DNA of 6,293 bases from positions 1-6,293 of the forward strand of contig JAEZOB010000032.1 in the NCBI GenBank assembly GCA_023414355.1, read 5' to 3'. Both the position numbers and the translations under genes were made by a program. Below the pieces are notes generated by a model, which was given only the letters and a program-made list of their open reading frames with translations, had not been told where the DNA came from and made no database searches. This stretch comes from Bacillota bacterium. GTDB taxonomy: Bacteria > Bacillota > Clostridia > Lachnospirales > Lachnospiraceae. The first letter of the stretch is position 1. Each line of letters begins with the position of its first letter. This document shows positions 5,673-6,293 of this stretch, one piece after another.

Positions 5673-5747
5673 GCCCTCATAGTTAAATGGATATAATAAG
5701 CCCCTCCTAAGGGCTAGTTCTGGGTTCGATTCCCGGTGGGAGTGCCA
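5673..5747 (+). tRNA. tRNA-Arg, anticodon CCT
   Basis: It decodes AGG. D-stem GTTA/TAAT (5682-5685, 5694-5697) carries a loop with GG. The anticodon stem AGCCC/GGGCT (5699-5703, 5711-5715) encloses loop CTCCTAA, with anticodon CCT at 5706-5708. T-stem CTGGG/CCCGG (5720-5724, 5732-5736) encloses TTCGATT, and the variable loop has four bases. CCA is encoded at 5745-5747 after discriminator G5744. The body closely resembles the E. coli tRNA-Arg(CCU). The odd part is the acceptor stem: GCCCTCA (5673-5679) against TGGGAGT (5737-5743) gives G-U at the first pair, a C-A mismatch at the third and a U-G at the fifth. The strong promoter argues that it is expressed, but the weak stem leaves open that it is a damaged or recombined copy. 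Confidence 0.9.
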
Positions 5748-5768
5748 AATAAATATCCAATTCATTAA

Positions 5769-5797
5769 TTGCACAACATCGAAACGTCTCTTATATT
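5769..5797 (+). promoter_or_regulatory. Candidate promoter of the PAP2 gene
   Basis: TTGCAC (5769-5774) and TATATT (5792-5797) are 17 bp apart, predicting a start near 5804 and a leader of about 30 bases. The -10 is good and the -35 weak. It shares the -35 string and spacing with the candidate promoter at 4360-4388. The -10 lies inside the loop of the hairpin at 5784-5807. Confidence 0.4.
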
Positions 5798-5816
5798 GTC
5801 GAGACGTATTATTTTT
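5784..5816 (+). terminator. Intrinsic terminator of the tRNA-Arg unit
   Basis: ACGTCTC (5784-5790) and GAGACGT (5801-5807) form a perfect 7-bp stem with a 10-base loop, followed by ATTATTTTT (5808-5816). It is 37 bases after the tRNA CCA and ends 17 bases before the next start codon. It fits a factor-independent terminator for the tRNA transcript. Confidence 0.75.
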
Positions 5817-5833
5817 GTATGGATGGTGTTAGT

Positions 5834-6293
5834 ATGATAAATAAGATTAAAGCATATTATGAATTACTAAAGCAGAACAAGTATATTCTTATATTTTTAT
5901 ACTGGCCCATACACACTGTATGGTATCAGGTAGTAAGAATATATGCTGATAGAATGCCTAACTATTATCTTGTATCCAGTCCGCTCGATGATTACATACC
6001 TTTTTGTGAATGGTTCATAATCCCCTACTCTGTTTGGTACTTTTATATATTTACCGTGTTGATATACATGGCAACCAAGGGTAAAGAAGAATTCCTTAAA
6101 GCGAATGCTATGGTTCTTGGTTGTATGTTTATTTCAATGCTTATAACAACGATATTCCCCAGCGGTATATCAGAGGCTATGAGACCTGATTTTGCTACTC
6201 TCGGCAGAGAAAATGTATTAACCAAGTTGGTTCAGTTTATATACAAGATAGACGATCCACCCCGTGCTGTTATGCCTTCTATGCACGCAGGGG
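5834..6293 (+). CDS. PAP2-family membrane phosphatase, 3' end outside window
   Basis: The first 153 residues of an integral membrane protein are present and the frame is open at the window edge. Membrane segments are likely at about 17-36, 58-80 and 91-108. PSMHAG at 148-153 matches the central PSxH motif of PAP2 (type 2 phosphatidic acid phosphatase) enzymes, and the Arg-Pro pair at 117-118 (SEAMRP) matches the first PAP2 motif in its shortened form. Such proteins remove phosphate from membrane lipids or isoprenoid pyrophosphates, or transfer head groups. The exact substrate cannot be told here, and the last catalytic motif lies beyond the edge. ATG at 5834 is chosen because GGATGGTG precedes it by five bases; the in-frame ATG at 5819 lies against the terminator T-run with no binding site. 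The gene is separate from the tRNA and probably has its own promoter. Confidence 0.85.
   Translation, partial: MINKIKAYYELLKQNKYILIFLYWPIHTVWYQVVRIYADRMPNYYLVSSPLDDYIPFCEWFIIPYSVWYFYIFTVLIYMATKGKEEFLKANAMVLGCMFISMLITTIFPSGISEAMRPDFATLGRENVLTKLVQFIYKIDDPPRAVMPSMHAG

Noticed and set aside
6043..6225. 60-codon minus-strand open frame near the right edge
   Set aside because: It is antisense to the PAP2 gene, whose membrane segments and PSMH motif are clear.
5673..6293. Integrated element at the tRNA-Arg gene
   Set aside because: No integrase, direct repeat of the tRNA end or phage-like gene is visible; the next gene is an ordinary PAP2 protein. Only the odd acceptor stem hints at past integration.
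1..6293. CRISPR array, insertion sequence or toxin-antitoxin pair
   Set aside because: No regularly spaced repeats, transposase-like sequence, terminal inverted repeats or paired small genes were seen on either strand.

Overview
The window reads as ordinary chromosome from a low-GC, anaerobic, fermentative Firmicute, most likely a Lachnospiraceae-type clostridium (Lachnoclostridium-like). The evidence is a large clostridial-style bifunctional AdhE, Rex-type operators beside it, strong AGGAGG-type ribosome binding sites, A+T-rich spacers and a DUF3881-type protein, a family I associate with Lachnospiraceae. The species cannot be fixed from the sequence alone.

Layout. Positions 1-233 hold the right edge of something lying to the left and a cluster of hairpins, including two strong terminator-like stems and a 16-bp palindrome touching the adhE stop codon. 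adhE (234-2855, minus) makes ethanol from acetyl-CoA. Its upstream spacer (2856-3226) carries a well-formed promoter bracketed by two Rex-box operators, plus a possible second promoter further upstream. Divergent from adhE is a gene for an HD-GYP domain protein (3227-4285, plus), a likely cyclic-dinucleotide phosphodiesterase with an intact metal-binding set but degenerate flanking motifs. A 241-bp spacer with a candidate promoter and a chain of small hairpins leads to a conserved protein of unknown function (4527-5420, plus; DUF3881-like). Then come two perfect 11-bp hairpins and a third imperfect one, a tRNA-Arg(CCT) gene with its own strong promoter (5673-5747), a terminator-like hairpin, and the first 153 codons of a membrane PAP2-type phosphatase (5834 to the window end).

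How the parts fit. adhE has the expected layout of a redox-controlled fermentation gene: Rex would repress it when NAD+ is plentiful and release it when NADH builds up. The other genes look like separate transcription units rather than an operon. No mobile element, CRISPR array, phage gene or toxin-antitoxin pair is visible. I did not find a convincing new multi-gene system. The points most worth checking are the double Rex operator, the degenerate HD-GYP motifs, the DUF3881-type gene with its structured leader, the hairpin cluster after it, and the poorly paired acceptor stem of the tRNA.
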